NCBI RefSeq assembly: GCF_004521915.1
Contig: NZ_SDKD01000001.1
Coordinates: forward strand, 1-64,000
Direction of reading: 5' to 3'
Length of the DNA stretch: 64,000 nucleotides
Source of the DNA: Brevibacillus migulae
Lineage (GTDB): Bacteria > Bacillota > Bacilli > Brevibacillales > Brevibacillaceae
Made by a program: the position numbers and the translations under genes. A model generated the notes under the pieces. The model was not told the origin of the DNA. It searched no databases and saw nothing but the letters and a program-made list of their open reading frames with translations. Shown in pieces: positions 1 through 8,230 of the stretch (positions are counted from its first letter, which is position 1; every line of letters begins with the position of its first letter).

Positions 1-11
1 TGTGAGAGGTC

Positions 12-28
12 GGGGGCTAGCCGCCCCC
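12..28 (-). terminator. GC-rich hairpin after the first minus-strand gene
   Basis: On the minus strand a 6-bp stem (GGGGGC/GCCCCC, 5-nt loop) lies just after the stop codon of the gene ending at 42. There is no U-run, and the window edge cuts the context, so its role as a terminator is only suggested. Confidence 0.3.
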
Positions 29-41
29 TCCTACTCGATTA

Positions 42-251
42 TTAGACGATCGATATCGTCTCGAGCTCATCCAATGAGAGATTGTATACTTTCTTTTCAT
101 CATCATGATAAATCAGGACAAGCTGTTGATCCTCATGAAAACAGAGCATCCTCCCGATGAACTGGGAAGGCTCGATAGAGGAACATTTACGCGTAAACCT
201 CAACAACTGATTCGCTTTAATCCATTGAGGAAAAAATTCATTCGCCTGCAT
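42..251 (-). CDS. small hypothetical protein
   Basis: 69-residue protein of unknown function, mixed helix/strand, with no signal peptide or obvious motif. The ATG at 251 is chosen because GGGGATG lies about 11 nt upstream. A longer form starting with the ATG at 302 (86 aa) is possible but has no ribosome site. It is divergent from the secreted-protein gene at 397. I do not recognise a family. Confidence 0.5.
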   Translation of the reverse strand: MQANEFFPQWIKANQLLRFTRKCSSIEPSQFIGRMLCFHEDQQLVLIYHDDEKKVYNLSLDELETISIV

Positions 252-396
252 CGAGCTTTCATCCCCTTTTCGCGCAAATACTGTATTGGATGATATCGAC
301 ATCTTTGATGAATAAGGAGATAGGAATGAACTGGAAACAAAATGCAGATAGTATGGGAGATAGAACGAAACGATCCTAGACAAGGAGTGAATCGCA

Positions 397-1011
397 ATGA
401 ACAGATGGTCGAAACATCTCATCGCACCTGTATTGGTCGCGGCATTGGCAGCGCCTGCTTCCGCTGCTGCCCAAACCATGATCTTGCAGCAAGAAGGCCA
501 CTCCCCGACTATGCAGACGGCCTGGAAAAAAGGAGTTCATGGCAACAGAGCTCACAAGGCACATGAGCAGCAATATATGCTTTTGCTGGCGGAAAAATAT
601 ACTCCGGATAAAGTGGCGGAATGGAAAGCGGTCTTTGCGGAGCGCGAACAGCTTTTCGCGAAATGGAAGAGTGTGCGGGAAAAACAGAAACTGGACCCTC
701 ATCTGGTAGAGAAGAAGGAACAGTATAAAAAATACAGGGACGTCTTGAAACAAAAGGTAGGCAACGGTGAAATTACCAAAGACCAGATGAAAACGATGCT
801 CACCGAATGGAAGGAAAAGAATTTTCCGGAGAAGGCCAAGCTGGACGCGGAACGAAGAGAGCGCCGTGCTGCATTCAGACAGACCCGTCAAGCTTTTGAC
901 GAAGCGATTGCATCCGGCAATGAAAGTGCGATTCGCAGCGTGCTGCCAAAGCTGCTGGCACAGGAAAAGGAGAAAAACCAATATATCGCGAGCAAGCTGA
1001 AGCAAAAATAA
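397..1011 (+). CDS. secreted helical hypothetical protein
   Basis: 204 residues. The first ~25 (basic MNRWSK, then an alanine/leucine-rich core ending ASAAAQ) form a clear Sec signal peptide, so the mature protein is exported. The rest is highly charged, rich in Lys/Glu/Gln and predicted almost wholly helical; in composition it resembles Spy/CpxP-like or LTXXQ-type envelope proteins, but no defining motif is visible. A good ribosome site (AAGGAGTGA) precedes the ATG. Its TAA abuts the stop of the next, convergent gene with no gap. Function unknown. Confidence 0.75.
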   Translation: MNRWSKHLIAPVLVAALAAPASAAAQTMILQQEGHSPTMQTAWKKGVHGNRAHKAHEQQYMLLLAEKYTPDKVAEWKAVFAEREQLFAKWKSVREKQKLDPHLVEKKEQYKKYRDVLKQKVGNGEITKDQMKTMLTEWKEKNFPEKAKLDAERRERRAAFRQTRQAFDEAIASGNESAIRSVLPKLLAQEKEKNQYIASKLKQK

Positions 1012-1263
1012 CTAGCGATGCCATTCCTGGACGGCCAGCCACACTTCTTTCTTGCAATGCTCGCACCATCCCATATGAACACAGAGATGCTGCTGCGCAT
1101 CGGGCAAGCCGTTTGTCAGCTTGCTGTCTTCGATGGGGCGATAGGGGCTGTAGTCGCCGTAATAATCATAGAGCCGTCCGGCGTCTTCCATAGGCTGACC
1201 GCAAGATTCGCAATGAGTGGAAAGGGATTGAAATCCGTTGCAAATGGGACAGATGTAATTCAT
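1012..1263 (-). CDS. zinc-ribbon hypothetical protein
   Basis: 83 residues with three Cys pairs: CPIC near residue 5, CESC near 18 and CEHC near 68. This is the pattern of a small zinc-ribbon protein, with an acidic Tyr-rich linker. GGAGG lies just upstream of its ATG. It is convergent with the secreted-protein gene (stop codons adjacent). Function unknown; zinc binding is inferred only from the Cys spacing. Confidence 0.7.
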   Translation of the reverse strand: MNYICPICNGFQSLSTHCESCGQPMEDAGRLYDYYGDYSPYRPIEDSKLTNGLPDAQQHLCVHMGWCEHCKKEVWLAVQEWHR

Positions 1264-1317
1264 GCTCTGTCACCTCCCACGTCTACTGTGTGCATCTGTC
1301 ATAGCGGATATACATGC

Positions 1318-1355
1318 AAAAAAACAACCCCCTGACGATTGAAATCAGGGGGTTG
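1318..1355 (-). terminator. intrinsic terminator of yumC
   Basis: Perfect 11-bp stem CAACCCCCTGA/TCAGGGGGTTG (1325-1335 with 1345-1355), followed on the minus strand by a run of seven U. It lies 16 nt after the yumC stop codon. Confidence 0.9.
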
Positions 1356-1370
1356 TACGATGATTCGACG

Positions 1371-2378
1371 CTATTTGAAGCCTTCCATGCTGGAAGAGTG
1401 ATGCGGCTGTGCTTTCGCTTCCGGATTAATATACGTGATCGCATTGTTGACGGCGGTTGGCGCTTCGCCAAAGCCTACGGCGATCAGCTTCACTTTTCCT
1501 GGGTAGGTGGCAATGTCACCCGCAGCATAAATGCCGGGAATATTGGTTTCCATTTTGGAGTTCACCAGGATGGAGCCTTTTTCGAATTCCAATCCCCAGT
1601 TTTTGATGGGGCCAAGAGAAGAAATGAAGCCGAAATTGACGATGACCGCATCGACATCCAGTTCAGTTTCTTCTTTCGAGGCGTTGTTTTGGATGATGAC
1701 CTTTTCGATTTGTTCGTCACCTTGGAGCTGGGTAAGTTCATAAGATGTCAGGACGTTCACTTTTGAGTTCATGAGTGTTTCGACACTGTGCTCATGTGCG
1801 CGGAATTTATCACGACGATGGATCAGATGCACCTCTTTGGCAATCGGTTCGAGCATCAAAGCCCAGTCGACTGCCGAGTCACCGCCGCCAAAGACAGCGA
1901 CGCGTTGACCTTTGAAAGAGTTCAAATCGGTAACGAAATAGTGCAGATTCGCTTTTTCAAATTTCGCTGCCTCCGGATTTTCCAGACGGCGCGGTTCAAA
2001 GGCGCCCACACCTGCGGTAATGATCACCGCACGAGAGTAGTGAATTCCTTTGTCCGTAGTGATTTCAAAGACATTGTCTTCTTTTTTCTCTACATTTTGC
2101 ACTTTCTCTTCCAAGCATACGCGCGGATCAAAGTGGGAGATCTGCTGCTTCAGTCCATCCACGAGATCCTGAGCCAATACCTTCGGGAAACCGGCAACAT
2201 CGTAAATATATTTCTCAGGATAGAGAGCGGCGAGCTGGCCGCCAAGCTGAGGCATACTTTCGATGATTTTCACGCTCGCTTGTCGCATACCACCATAAAA
2301 AGCCGTAAATAATCCAGCAGGACCTCCACCGATGACGGTAATATCAAAGATCTGCTCGTCCTTTTGTAACAAACCCAA
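1371..2378 (-). CDS. yumC: YumC-type ferredoxin/flavodoxin-NADP+ reductase
   Basis: Thioredoxin-reductase-like flavoenzyme without the redox-active CxxC, as in the YumC ferredoxin-NADP+ reductase family. It moves electrons between NADPH and ferredoxin or flavodoxin in the cytoplasm. The N-terminal FAD site is GGGPAGL, the central NADPH site is [10 protein letters not shown], and the C-terminal FAD motif is [11 protein letters not shown]. At 335 residues the length is usual. The open frame extends 13 codons further, but the TTG at 2378 is chosen because GGAGG (2388-2392) lies 9 nt upstream. It is divergent from yumB, as these genes are neighbours in B. subtilis. Confidence 0.9.
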   Translation of the reverse strand: MGLLQKDEQIFDITVIGGGPAGLFTAFYGGMRQASVKIIESMPQLGGQLAALYPEKYIYDVAGFPKVLAQDLVDGLKQQISHFDPRVCLEEKVQNVEKKEDNVFEITTDKGIHYSRAVIITAGVGAFEPRRLENPEAAKFEKANLHYFVTDLNSFKGQRVAVFGGGDSAVDWALMLEPIAKEVHLIHRRDKFRAHEHSVETLMNSKVNVLTSYELTQLQGDEQIEKVIIQNNASKEETELDVDAVIVNFGFISSLGPIKNWGLEFEKGSILVNSKMETNIPGIYAAGDIATYPGKVKLIAVGFGEAPTAVNNAITYINPEAKAQPHHSSSMEGFK

Positions 2379-2537
2379 ACCCAAGCACCTCCAAAGAGAA
2401 GTCAGAATTCTGAGCACACTTTCCTATTATAAACATCCTTGGAAAATAAGGAAAGCTTCAATGGAAGCCGAAACAAAGGAGAAAAGAAGCAGAATGATTA
2501 AACGTGAAAATAGGTACAAAAAGAAATCAATTATGGC

Positions 2538-2593
2538 TTGAAGAATATGGAGTTTCTTGTTACTATGTAAGTGGTTGTGAACAGTTTGTGAAC
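2538..2593 (+). promoter_or_regulatory. yumB promoter with Rex-like half-sites
   Basis: A SigmaA-type promoter, TTGAAG (2538-2543), 17 nt, TACTAT (2561-2566), is followed by two direct copies of TTGTGAAC (2575-2582 and 2586-2593), 11 bp apart, at the expected start of transcription. A TTTCACAG block at 2608 is a possible inverted partner. TTGTGAA is the half-site of the NADH sensor Rex, which represses ndh in Bacillus. Normal Rex sites are inverted, so this assignment is tentative. The 5' leader to the ATG at 2800 would be about 225 nt. Confidence 0.5.
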
Positions 2594-2799
2594 TTGATTG
2601 TGCTTTTTTTCACAGTTTGATGTTTTGGTGCTTGCACTCATACGGTTTTACATCGATTCCTTTTGGGCACCTTACCTGTAACAACCCACGTGAAAGAACG
2701 CACAAACTTCCAAACGGTTTCCATATAGGAAGGCTCTTGCCGTACAATGTCGTCGGCAGGGCCCGGCTTTACAAAAACAGGAATGGGAAGGGATCAACG

Positions 2800-3993
2800 A
2801 TGAGTACACCCAAAATCGTAATTCTTGGCGCCGGATACGGCGGGCTTTTGACAGCATTGGGGCTGCAAAAAAAGCTGAATTACAACGAAGCAGAGGTTAC
2901 GCTTGTAAACAAGCATACCTATCATTATCTGACAACCTGGCTGCATGAGCCGGCTGCAGGAACATCCAGTGCCGATCACGCGCGTGTCGAATTGGATCGC
3001 ATTGTCGACATGCAAAAAATCAAGTTTGTCAAAGGTGCTGTCCAGTCCATTCAATCCACAGAGCAAACCGTTACGCTGGAAAATGGCGATGTGCTGTCCT
3101 ATGACTACCTGGTCATCGCCCTGGGAAGCGAATCCGAGACTTTCGGCATCGAAGGATTGAAGGAGTATGCATTCGGAATCCGCAGCATCAACTCCGTTCG
3201 CCAAATCCGCGAGCATATCGAGTATATGTTTGCGAAATACAAGACCGAGCCGCATCGCACCGATTATCTGACGTTCGTTGTCGGTGGAGCAGGCTTTACT
3301 GGTATCGAGTTCTGCGGGGAATTGACTGACCGCGTGCCTGAGCTTTGCAAGGAATTTGACGTAGATCCTGAATTGGTGAAAATCTACAGCGTCGAAGCAG
3401 CACCGACTGCCCTGCCAGGCTTTGATCCGGAATTGGTTGAATACGCCATGAACGTGCTTACTCGCAAAGGCGTAGAATTCCGCATCAGCACTCCGGTGAA
3501 ACAATGTACGCCGGATGGTGTCGTTTTGGCGACAGGCGAGGAAATCAAATCCAAAACCGTCATCTGGACGGGTGGCGTACGTGGCAACAGCATCGTGGAG
3601 AAATCCGGCTTTGAAGTGATGCGCGGTCGCGTAAAAGTGGATGAATACATGCGTGCCCCAGGACATGACAACGTATTTGTAGTGGGTGACTGTGCGCTCG
3701 TCTTCAATCCAGAAGGACGTCCATATCCGCCAACGGCACAAATCTCCATTCAAGAAGGAGAAAATACGGCACAAAACCTGGTCGCGTTGATCCGCAACGC
3801 TCCATTGACGCCATTCGTCCCTGCTCTGCAAGGTACATTGGCTTCCCTCGGAAAAGGGGAAGGCATGGGCGTAGTTTTTGGCGGCAAAAAAGTATTTGGA
3901 ACCAGCGCTGCCCTGATGAAAAAGGCGAGCGACCTGCGCTACCTCTACAAAATCGGCGGGGTTGGCCTGGCTTTGAGCAAAGTCAAACTGTAA
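2800..3993 (+). CDS. yumB: YumB-like type II NADH dehydrogenase
   Basis: 397-residue FAD enzyme of the single-subunit NADH:quinone oxidoreductase (NDH-2) family, closest by eye to B. subtilis YumB. It would pass electrons from NADH to menaquinone at the inner face of the membrane without pumping protons. Motifs: FAD site GAGYGGL near residue 10, NADH site VVGGAGFTGIEF near 165, C-terminal FAD motif VVGDCALVF, and YPPTAQISIQEG near 310, a quinone-side signature of the family. The ATG at 2800 follows GGGAAGGG; the open frame upstream is leader. The small gene at 4004 follows at once. Confidence 0.9.
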   Translation: MSTPKIVILGAGYGGLLTALGLQKKLNYNEAEVTLVNKHTYHYLTTWLHEPAAGTSSADHARVELDRIVDMQKIKFVKGAVQSIQSTEQTVTLENGDVLSYDYLVIALGSESETFGIEGLKEYAFGIRSINSVRQIREHIEYMFAKYKTEPHRTDYLTFVVGGAGFTGIEFCGELTDRVPELCKEFDVDPELVKIYSVEAAPTALPGFDPELVEYAMNVLTRKGVEFRISTPVKQCTPDGVVLATGEEIKSKTVIWTGGVRGNSIVEKSGFEVMRGRVKVDEYMRAPGHDNVFVVGDCALVFNPEGRPYPPTAQISIQEGENTAQNLVALIRNAPLTPFVPALQGTLASLGKGEGMGVVFGGKKVFGTSAALMKKASDLRYLYKIGGVGLALSKVKL

Positions 3994-4003
3994 GAGGGAT
4001 TGT

Positions 4004-4258
4004 ATGCGCCATGCCAGTGTGCAGGTAAGGGGACTGTTGACCAAGGAAGAGCTGGACAGATACAACGCTTTGATGGAAGTGGGCCATTTCCTTGAAGAAG
4101 CGAATCGCTACGACTTGTCCCGCAGCATTCAAAATGAAGTGGATATCCTGGTTCAGCCTGCAATCGAGCGCCTGAAGGAAAAGGGGCGCGAGCGAGATCA
4201 GGAAAACCTTCGTTATATGATCGACAATGGTCTTCTCGATATGGATGAAGATGATTAA
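4004..4258 (+). CDS. small hypothetical protein
   Basis: 84 residues, charged and helical, with a Thr-Lys-Glu-Glu-Leu opening helix and an acidic tail (DMDEDD). It begins 10 nt after the yumB stop codon with AGAGGG just ahead and ends before a strong terminator, so it is probably co-transcribed with yumB. No family recognised. Confidence 0.7.
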   Translation: MRHASVQVRGLLTKEELDRYNALMEVGHFLEEANRYDLSRSIQNEVDILVQPAIERLKEKGRERDQENLRYMIDNGLLDMDEDD

Positions 4259-4270
4259 GTAAAAGAACGC

Positions 4271-4309
4271 AAAAAACCCTCCTGTTCAACCGACCAGGGG
4301 GATTTTTTT
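4271..4309 (+). terminator. intrinsic terminator of yumB operon
   Basis: Stem CCCTCCTG/CAGGGGG with a U-rich 3' side (ATTTTTTT) and an A-rich 5' side, so it may work in both directions. Confidence 0.85.
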
Positions 4310-4320
4310 GCGCTTTAATG

Positions 4321-4381
4321 ACTTATATTCACTTAACAATACTTACAATCGCTTGTAAAATCGATTATAAACACTTATAAT
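4321..4381 (+). promoter_or_regulatory. promoter overlapped by 10-bp direct repeats (DeoR-type operator)
   Basis: Six related units beginning ACTTA, GCTTG or GATTA start at 4321, 4331, 4341, 4351, 4363 and 4373 (for example ACTTATATT, ACTTACAAT, ACTTATAAT), i.e. about one helical turn apart. They overlap a near-consensus SigmaA promoter: TTGTAA (4353-4358), 17 nt, TATAAT (4376-4381). DeoR-family proteins often bind such direct repeats, so autorepression by the next gene is the likely role. Confidence 0.65.
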
Positions 4382-4424
4382 GAAGAAGCAAATATAACCG
4401 CGCAGCTCAAATGGGAGAACAGGT

Positions 4425-5186
4425 ATGTACCAAGAGGAACGATTAGCAGCCATTATCGAGCATCTGAGCAAGCACAAGCGAGTGAGTGTTCAAGATGTAT
4501 GCGAATTATACGGGGTATCCCGCGACACTGCCCGCAGAGATTTGGTGCGGTTGGAGGAACAAGGCTTGATTTTGCGGACGAGAGGCGGAGCCATTTTGCC
4601 TCCTATGCATAAAGCGCTGCCCAAATACACGGAACGCCTTCAGATGGAGCATGAAGGGAAGCGGCGGATCGCTGCTCTTGCCTCGAGCTTGATCAAAGAC
4701 GGGGATCACTTGATGATGGACGCTTCGACCACCGTGCTGTTTACCGCTGAGCAGCTGCAAACAGAGCGGCATGTCCTCGTGACCAACTCCATCGATATAG
4801 CCGGGACCTTTGCCAGCGACGGGAAAAATACGGTTCATTTACTTGGCGGGATATATAAGCCCGAACATCGCTATGTTTACGGCCACCATGCCATTGAAAT
4901 GCTGGGCAAATACCATGTAGATAAAGCAGTCTTAGGAACATGCGGGATTGGCATCCAGGGATTAACGACCTATACGGAGGAGGAAAGCTACCTGCTCCGG
5001 GCGATGATGAAACAAAGCAAGCAGGTCATTGTCGTAGCGGATCATTCCAAGTTTCATGTGAGGCTGTTCATGCAGGTAGCCGCTTGGGATGAAATAGATA
5101 TGCTGGTGACCGATCAGCAGCCGGATGACGAGTTGTCGCAAATCCTTGCAGCCAATGAAGTGGAGGTATTGGTTGCCCAGGAATGA
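4425..5186 (+). CDS. DeoR/GlpR-family transcriptional regulator
   Basis: 253-residue regulator. The N-terminal winged helix (residues 1-57) carries the family signature VSRDTARRDLVRLEEQG; the C-terminal DeoRC sensor domain (about 75-230) has the D-x-S-T-T-V loop and the GTCGIGIQGLTT phosphosugar-binding loop. Such proteins repress sugar genes until a sugar phosphate binds. The ligand is not readable. The PTS operon that follows suggests glucosamine-6-phosphate or a related ester. It starts with ATG after GGGAGAA and lies downstream of the repeat-covered promoter at 4321. Confidence 0.88.
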   Translation: MYQEERLAAIIEHLSKHKRVSVQDVCELYGVSRDTARRDLVRLEEQGLILRTRGGAILPPMHKALPKYTERLQMEHEGKRRIAALASSLIKDGDHLMMDASTTVLFTAEQLQTERHVLVTNSIDIAGTFASDGKNTVHLLGGIYKPEHRYVYGHHAIEMLGKYHVDKAVLGTCGIGIQGLTTYTEEESYLLRAMMKQSKQVIVVADHSKFHVRLFMQVAAWDEIDMLVTDQQPDDELSQILAANEVEVLVAQE

Positions 5187-5249
5187 CCTGATTGCAATTC
5201 CTGAGAATGGCTGGCGTGACATGATCATAGATTGGCGTGACAGCTGACG

Positions 5250-5280
5250 AACAAGGGCTCTGGAAGCACAGCCCTTGTTT
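5250..5280 (+). terminator. hairpin after the DeoR gene
   Basis: 10-bp stem AACAAGGGCT/AGCCCTTGTT with a short U-stretch. Just upstream TGGCGTGACA occurs twice (5212 and 5233, 21 bp apart); its meaning is unclear. Confidence 0.6.
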
Positions 5281-5298
5281 GGCATGCATACAATCAGG

Positions 5299-5356
5299 TT
5301 GACAAGATTCGATACAATGTACTATCATAGATATGAAAGAAAATAAAGCGCTTCCA
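5299..5356 (+). promoter_or_regulatory. PTS operon promoter with possible cre site
   Basis: TTGACA (5299-5304), 18 nt, TATCAT (5323-5328) is a good SigmaA promoter. About 20 bp downstream, 5343-5356 matches the CcpA catabolite-response element in 12 of 14 positions (core AGCGCTTCCA). Both the promoter and the cre call are by eye. Confidence 0.6.
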
Positions 5357-5361
5357 TTCAT

Positions 5362-5438
5362 GGCGTGTTACTGGATAAGCAGGCATGAGCCAGGAAAAGA
5401 ATCTTTTTAAAAAGAGAGTCTTTTTCTGGCCTTTTCTT
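5362..5438 (+). promoter_or_regulatory. GlcT-type RAT antiterminator and overlapping terminator (leader of glcT)
   Basis: A ribonucleic antiterminator target spans 5362-5391: GGCGTGTTACTGG, short loop, CAGGCATGAGCC. Its 3' end overlaps the 5' arm of a 12-bp terminator stem (5389-5400 with 5419-5430) followed by U-rich sequence, so the two folds exclude each other. Dephosphorylated GlcT bound to the RAT would let transcription pass. A further perfect 9-bp hairpin (CTGTATCAG/CTGATACAG, 5440-5484) lies in the leader before glcT. Confidence 0.85.
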
Positions 5439-5611
5439 ACTGTATCAGAAGGTATAAACTTCTCAATTAATCAATCTGATACAGCACGAAAAACGTCTGC
5501 GAAAGAAGGACTTGTTACCTTCTTCGAGAGGGCTTCTATTGAAGTTTTTCTTACTTTTCAGGAGCCTCGCCCGACCAAGCAAGCGCGACTATTGGTTGAT
5601 GGTGATTCCTG

Positions 5612-6478
5612 ATGGCAGAACAACGCAAATTTGTGATAGGCCGCATTTTTAATAACAATGTCATTTTGGTTCACGACCTCCCTAAAAATCAGGAGTTTAT
5701 CTTGTTGGGGAAGGGCATCGGTTTTGGCCAAAAGGTCGACGGTGAGATCGACTACGATGATACGCGGATCGAAAAGAAATTCCGACTGGAGCAGGAGCAC
5801 CACCTCAGGCAGTACGAATCCATGATTAAACAGGTGGACCAAGCTGTCATCGGCATTTCTGAGGAGATTATCAGCCTCATTACACAGGAAATCTCCCCTG
5901 ACATTAATGAACATGTCCATGTGGCTTTGCCGGATCATATAAATTTTGCCATCCACCGCCTCCGCAATGGCTTGGAAATCGTCAATCCGTTCCTTTTGGA
6001 AATACAGACACTGTTTGCCAAGGAGTATGCGTTGGCGCAGCGGGCTGCCAAAATGATTGAGGAACAGTTTCAGATCGACGTACCGGAGAGTGAAGTTGGC
6101 TTTTTGACCTTGCACATCCATTCTGCCGTCAGTTACATACCCGTTGCGAAAGCGGTCCAGGTCACCAATATGATTTCTGACTTGGTGGCGAAGGTGGAGC
6201 AGGCGATTGGACGTAGACTCGATAAGGACAGCGTCGAGTATGTGCGATTCATTCTCCATTTGCGACATGCGATCGAACGCATTCGCAACAAAACATCCAT
6301 CTCCAATCCATTGTTGGACCAAATCAAGATCACCATGCCGGAATCATTTGCGCTTGCCACAAAGCTTGCCAAGCAAATTGCAGAGAAGCTGGAGATCCAT
6401 GTATCGGAAGAAGAAAGTGCCTACACAGCGCTGCATATTTTCCGCTTGGCACAACAGATGGAAAGAAATCAAGAATAG
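5612..6478 (+). CDS. glcT: GlcT-type transcriptional antiterminator (BglG/LicT family)
   Basis: 288 residues in the family's order: N-terminal CAT RNA-binding domain (1-60, with IFNNNVI and GKGIGFGQK), PRD1 (about 70-170, phospho-site histidines in HVHVALPDH and LHIHS) and PRD2 (about 175-285, LHLRHAIERI and ALHIF). PTS phosphorylation of the PRDs switches RNA binding on and off. The family binds RAT elements; two GlcT-like ones flank this gene (5362 and 6488), so it probably controls both itself and the operon behind it. The start follows GGTGAT. No truncation seen. Confidence 0.92.
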   Translation: MAEQRKFVIGRIFNNNVILVHDLPKNQEFILLGKGIGFGQKVDGEIDYDDTRIEKKFRLEQEHHLRQYESMIKQVDQAVIGISEEIISLITQEISPDINEHVHVALPDHINFAIHRLRNGLEIVNPFLLEIQTLFAKEYALAQRAAKMIEEQFQIDVPESEVGFLTLHIHSAVSYIPVAKAVQVTNMISDLVAKVEQAIGRRLDKDSVEYVRFILHLRHAIERIRNKTSISNPLLDQIKITMPESFALATKLAKQIAEKLEIHVSEEESAYTALHIFRLAQQMERNQE

Positions 6479-6487
6479 ATCCTCAAA

Positions 6488-6577
6488 GGCGTGTTACTAG
6501 TTCGACTAGGCATGAGCCAAGAAGAGAGATTGCAAGCCATGCTGCTCGCTTTCTTTTCCTTGTCTCATGCTTTTTTT
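6488..6577 (+). promoter_or_regulatory. second GlcT-type RAT with terminator, between glcT and the IIA gene
   Basis: 6488-6518 repeats the RAT pattern (GGCGTGTTACTAG, loop, CTAGGCATGAGCC). Its distal arm GCATGAG pairs alternatively with CTCATGC at 6564-6570, which is followed by seven U: a terminator that RAT folding would prevent. This gives a separate GlcT checkpoint for the structural PTS genes. Confidence 0.85.
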
Positions 6578-6626
6578 GTTGCAACTGGGAAAACCTAAGA
6601 GGGTCCAAACATCTCGGGAGGTCTGC

Positions 6627-7124
6627 ATGTTTCAAAAATGGTTTTCCAAGAAAAAAGAGTCCACAACGATCGCGATTGCTGCACCGCTGACTGGACGCGT
6701 GATGCCATTGGAAGAGGTGCCGGATCCGGTCTTCGCTCAGAAAATGGCGGGTGACGGAATCGCGATCCTGCCGACGGATGGTCTTTTGGTCTCGCCTGTA
6801 TCAGGAAAGGTCGCGCATGTGTTTCCGACTCATCACGCGATTGGTCTCGTAAATGCGGAGGGTCTCGAGCTGCTGATCCATATCGGCATCGATACGGTGA
6901 AATTAAACGGAGAGGGCTTTCAGCCTTTCGTCCAAGTTGGTGACCAGGTAAGCGTAGGCGATAAGCTGATCCATTTTGATCTGGAGAAAATCAAAGCGGC
7001 GGGCTACTCACTCATAACCCCAGTGCTGATTACCAACCATGAGATGCTTGCGTCCATCACCTTTACAGCGGGTGCTGAGGTTCAAGCCGGATCGGGAATC
7101 GTCATGGAAGCGCTTCTCAAGTAA
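6627..7124 (+). CDS. PTS glucose-type IIA component
   Basis: 165-residue soluble IIA-Glc family protein. It accepts phosphate from HPr and gives it to a IIB domain. The active-site histidine is in LLIHIGIDTVKLNGEGF and the second, stabilising histidine in THHAIGLV, as in Crr. nagE downstream has IIC and IIB but no IIA, so this protein is its likely partner and may also serve other glucose-family transporters. The ATG at 6627 follows GGGAGG; the upstream open frame is terminator sequence. Confidence 0.92.
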   Translation: MFQKWFSKKKESTTIAIAAPLTGRVMPLEEVPDPVFAQKMAGDGIAILPTDGLLVSPVSGKVAHVFPTHHAIGLVNAEGLELLIHIGIDTVKLNGEGFQPFVQVGDQVSVGDKLIHFDLEKIKAAGYSLITPVLITNHEMLASITFTAGAEVQAGSGIVMEALLK

Positions 7125-7187
7125 CGAAAGGAACGCGATGGTGTGTCGTGTAGACAAACATGTCGCGAATGGGGAGGAACAAAACGA

Positions 7188-7952
7188 ATGATCCAGCTAT
7201 ACGTGACGGAGGATTATCGTGAGTTGAGCAAAAAGGCAGCGCAGGTTGTAGCTGAGCAGATTCAAAAAAAGCCCGGAGCGATCATCGGTTTTGCAACAGG
7301 TGGCACTCCTATGGGGTTATACGAAGAATTGATCGGGAAATACAACCAAGGTGAGGTTGACTTCAGCGGAATCACCACGTTTAATCTGGACGAGTATGTC
7401 GGTTTGACCAGAGAGCACCCCCAGAGCTACTACCACTTTATGTGGGAGAATCTTTTTTCGAAGGTGAATGTGAAGAAAGAAAGGATCCATTTCCCGCCAG
7501 GCATCTTTACGGATGCGCAGGCTGTTTGCCGTCAGTATGAAGCACAAATGGATGAAGCGGGCGGCATCGATTTGCAAATATTGGGGATTGGCACGAATGG
7601 ACATATCGGCTTCAATGAACCAGCAGATACCTTTGAAATCTCGACACATTTGGTCGATCTTGCGGAAGAGACCATTGAAGCGAATGCACGCTTTTTCGGA
7701 GACAAGACAGAGGTGCCCAGGAAAGCGATTACGATGGGTGTCGGCAGTATCATGAAGGCGAAATCCATTTTGCTTTTGGCCAGCGGAAAAAACAAGGCAG
7801 AAGCCGTGAGTCATATCTACTCCGGGTTTGTGGATCCGAGGGTACCTGCGTCCGTGCTGCAATTGCATCCGCATGTGACGCTGGTCATCGACAAGGAAGC
7901 GGCACAGCTGATAGAAGAGAAGGGAGCATCTACATGGTTACATTCACAGTAA
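7188..7952 (+). CDS. nagB: glucosamine-6-phosphate deaminase
   Basis: 254-residue NagB: converts glucosamine-6-phosphate to fructose-6-phosphate and ammonia. Signatures: GFATGGTPMGLYEEL at the N-terminus, TFNLDEYVGL with the catalytic Asp, and ILGIGTNGHIGFNEP with the catalytic His. It is the short Gram-positive form without the C-terminal allosteric extension. The ATG at 7188 follows GGGGAGGA. Its 3' end overlaps the start of ptsH by 19 nt, implying coupled translation. The deacetylase nagA, needed to supply its substrate from N-acetylglucosamine-6-phosphate, is not in this operon. Confidence 0.95.
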   Translation: MIQLYVTEDYRELSKKAAQVVAEQIQKKPGAIIGFATGGTPMGLYEELIGKYNQGEVDFSGITTFNLDEYVGLTREHPQSYYHFMWENLFSKVNVKKERIHFPPGIFTDAQAVCRQYEAQMDEAGGIDLQILGIGTNGHIGFNEPADTFEISTHLVDLAEETIEANARFFGDKTEVPRKAITMGVGSIMKAKSILLLASGKNKAEAVSHIYSGFVDPRVPASVLQLHPHVTLVIDKEAAQLIEEKGASTWLHSQ

Positions 7953-8197
7953 AAGTAGAAGCAGAGGGCGGTCTGCACGCACGTCCTGCATCCATGCTTG
8001 TGAACAAAGCAAATGCTTTTGATTCGAAGATCCGTATTAGCAAAGGGGAAAAAACGGCGGAAGCCAAGAGCATCCTCAATATCATGACCTTGGGCGTGAA
8101 AAAAGGGGAAGAATTGAAGATTGAAGTGGACGGTGCCGATGAGCAGGAAGCGGCTGAAGCACTGAAACAGCTTTTTGCAAGTAATTTCGCCATCTAA
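7934..8197 (+). CDS. ptsH: HPr phosphocarrier protein
   Basis: 87 residues, the usual HPr length. His15 lies in GGLHARPAS (phosphorylated by enzyme I) and Ser46 in EAKSILNIMTLG (the HPr kinase site). Ser46 means it can act with CcpA in catabolite repression, which fits the possible cre at 5343. It starts inside nagB after GAAGGGAG. Having ptsH inside a sugar-specific operon rather than beside ptsG is notable. Confidence 0.95.
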   Translation: MVTFTVKVEAEGGLHARPASMLVNKANAFDSKIRISKGEKTAEAKSILNIMTLGVKKGEELKIEVDGADEQEAAEALKQLFASNFAI

Positions 8198-8230
8198 TTG
8201 GAGTGGCTTGGATAGGAGATGCATGAAACG

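Noticed and set aside
105..293. Open frame on the plus strand opposite the first small gene
   Set aside because: Mirror of the minus-strand gene at 42-251; no ribosome site.
2794..4065. 423-codon minus-strand open frame across yumB
   Set aside because: Shadow of a well-supported flavoenzyme gene; Cys/His/Phe-rich composition typical of antisense frames.
5205..5245. TGGCGTGACA direct repeat as an operator
   Set aside because: Only two copies, downstream of the DeoR gene and before a terminator; no supporting promoter.
5385..5612. 75-codon frame starting within the RAT element
   Set aside because: The ATG belongs to the conserved RAT sequence and the frame runs through terminator and hairpins; the region is a leader.
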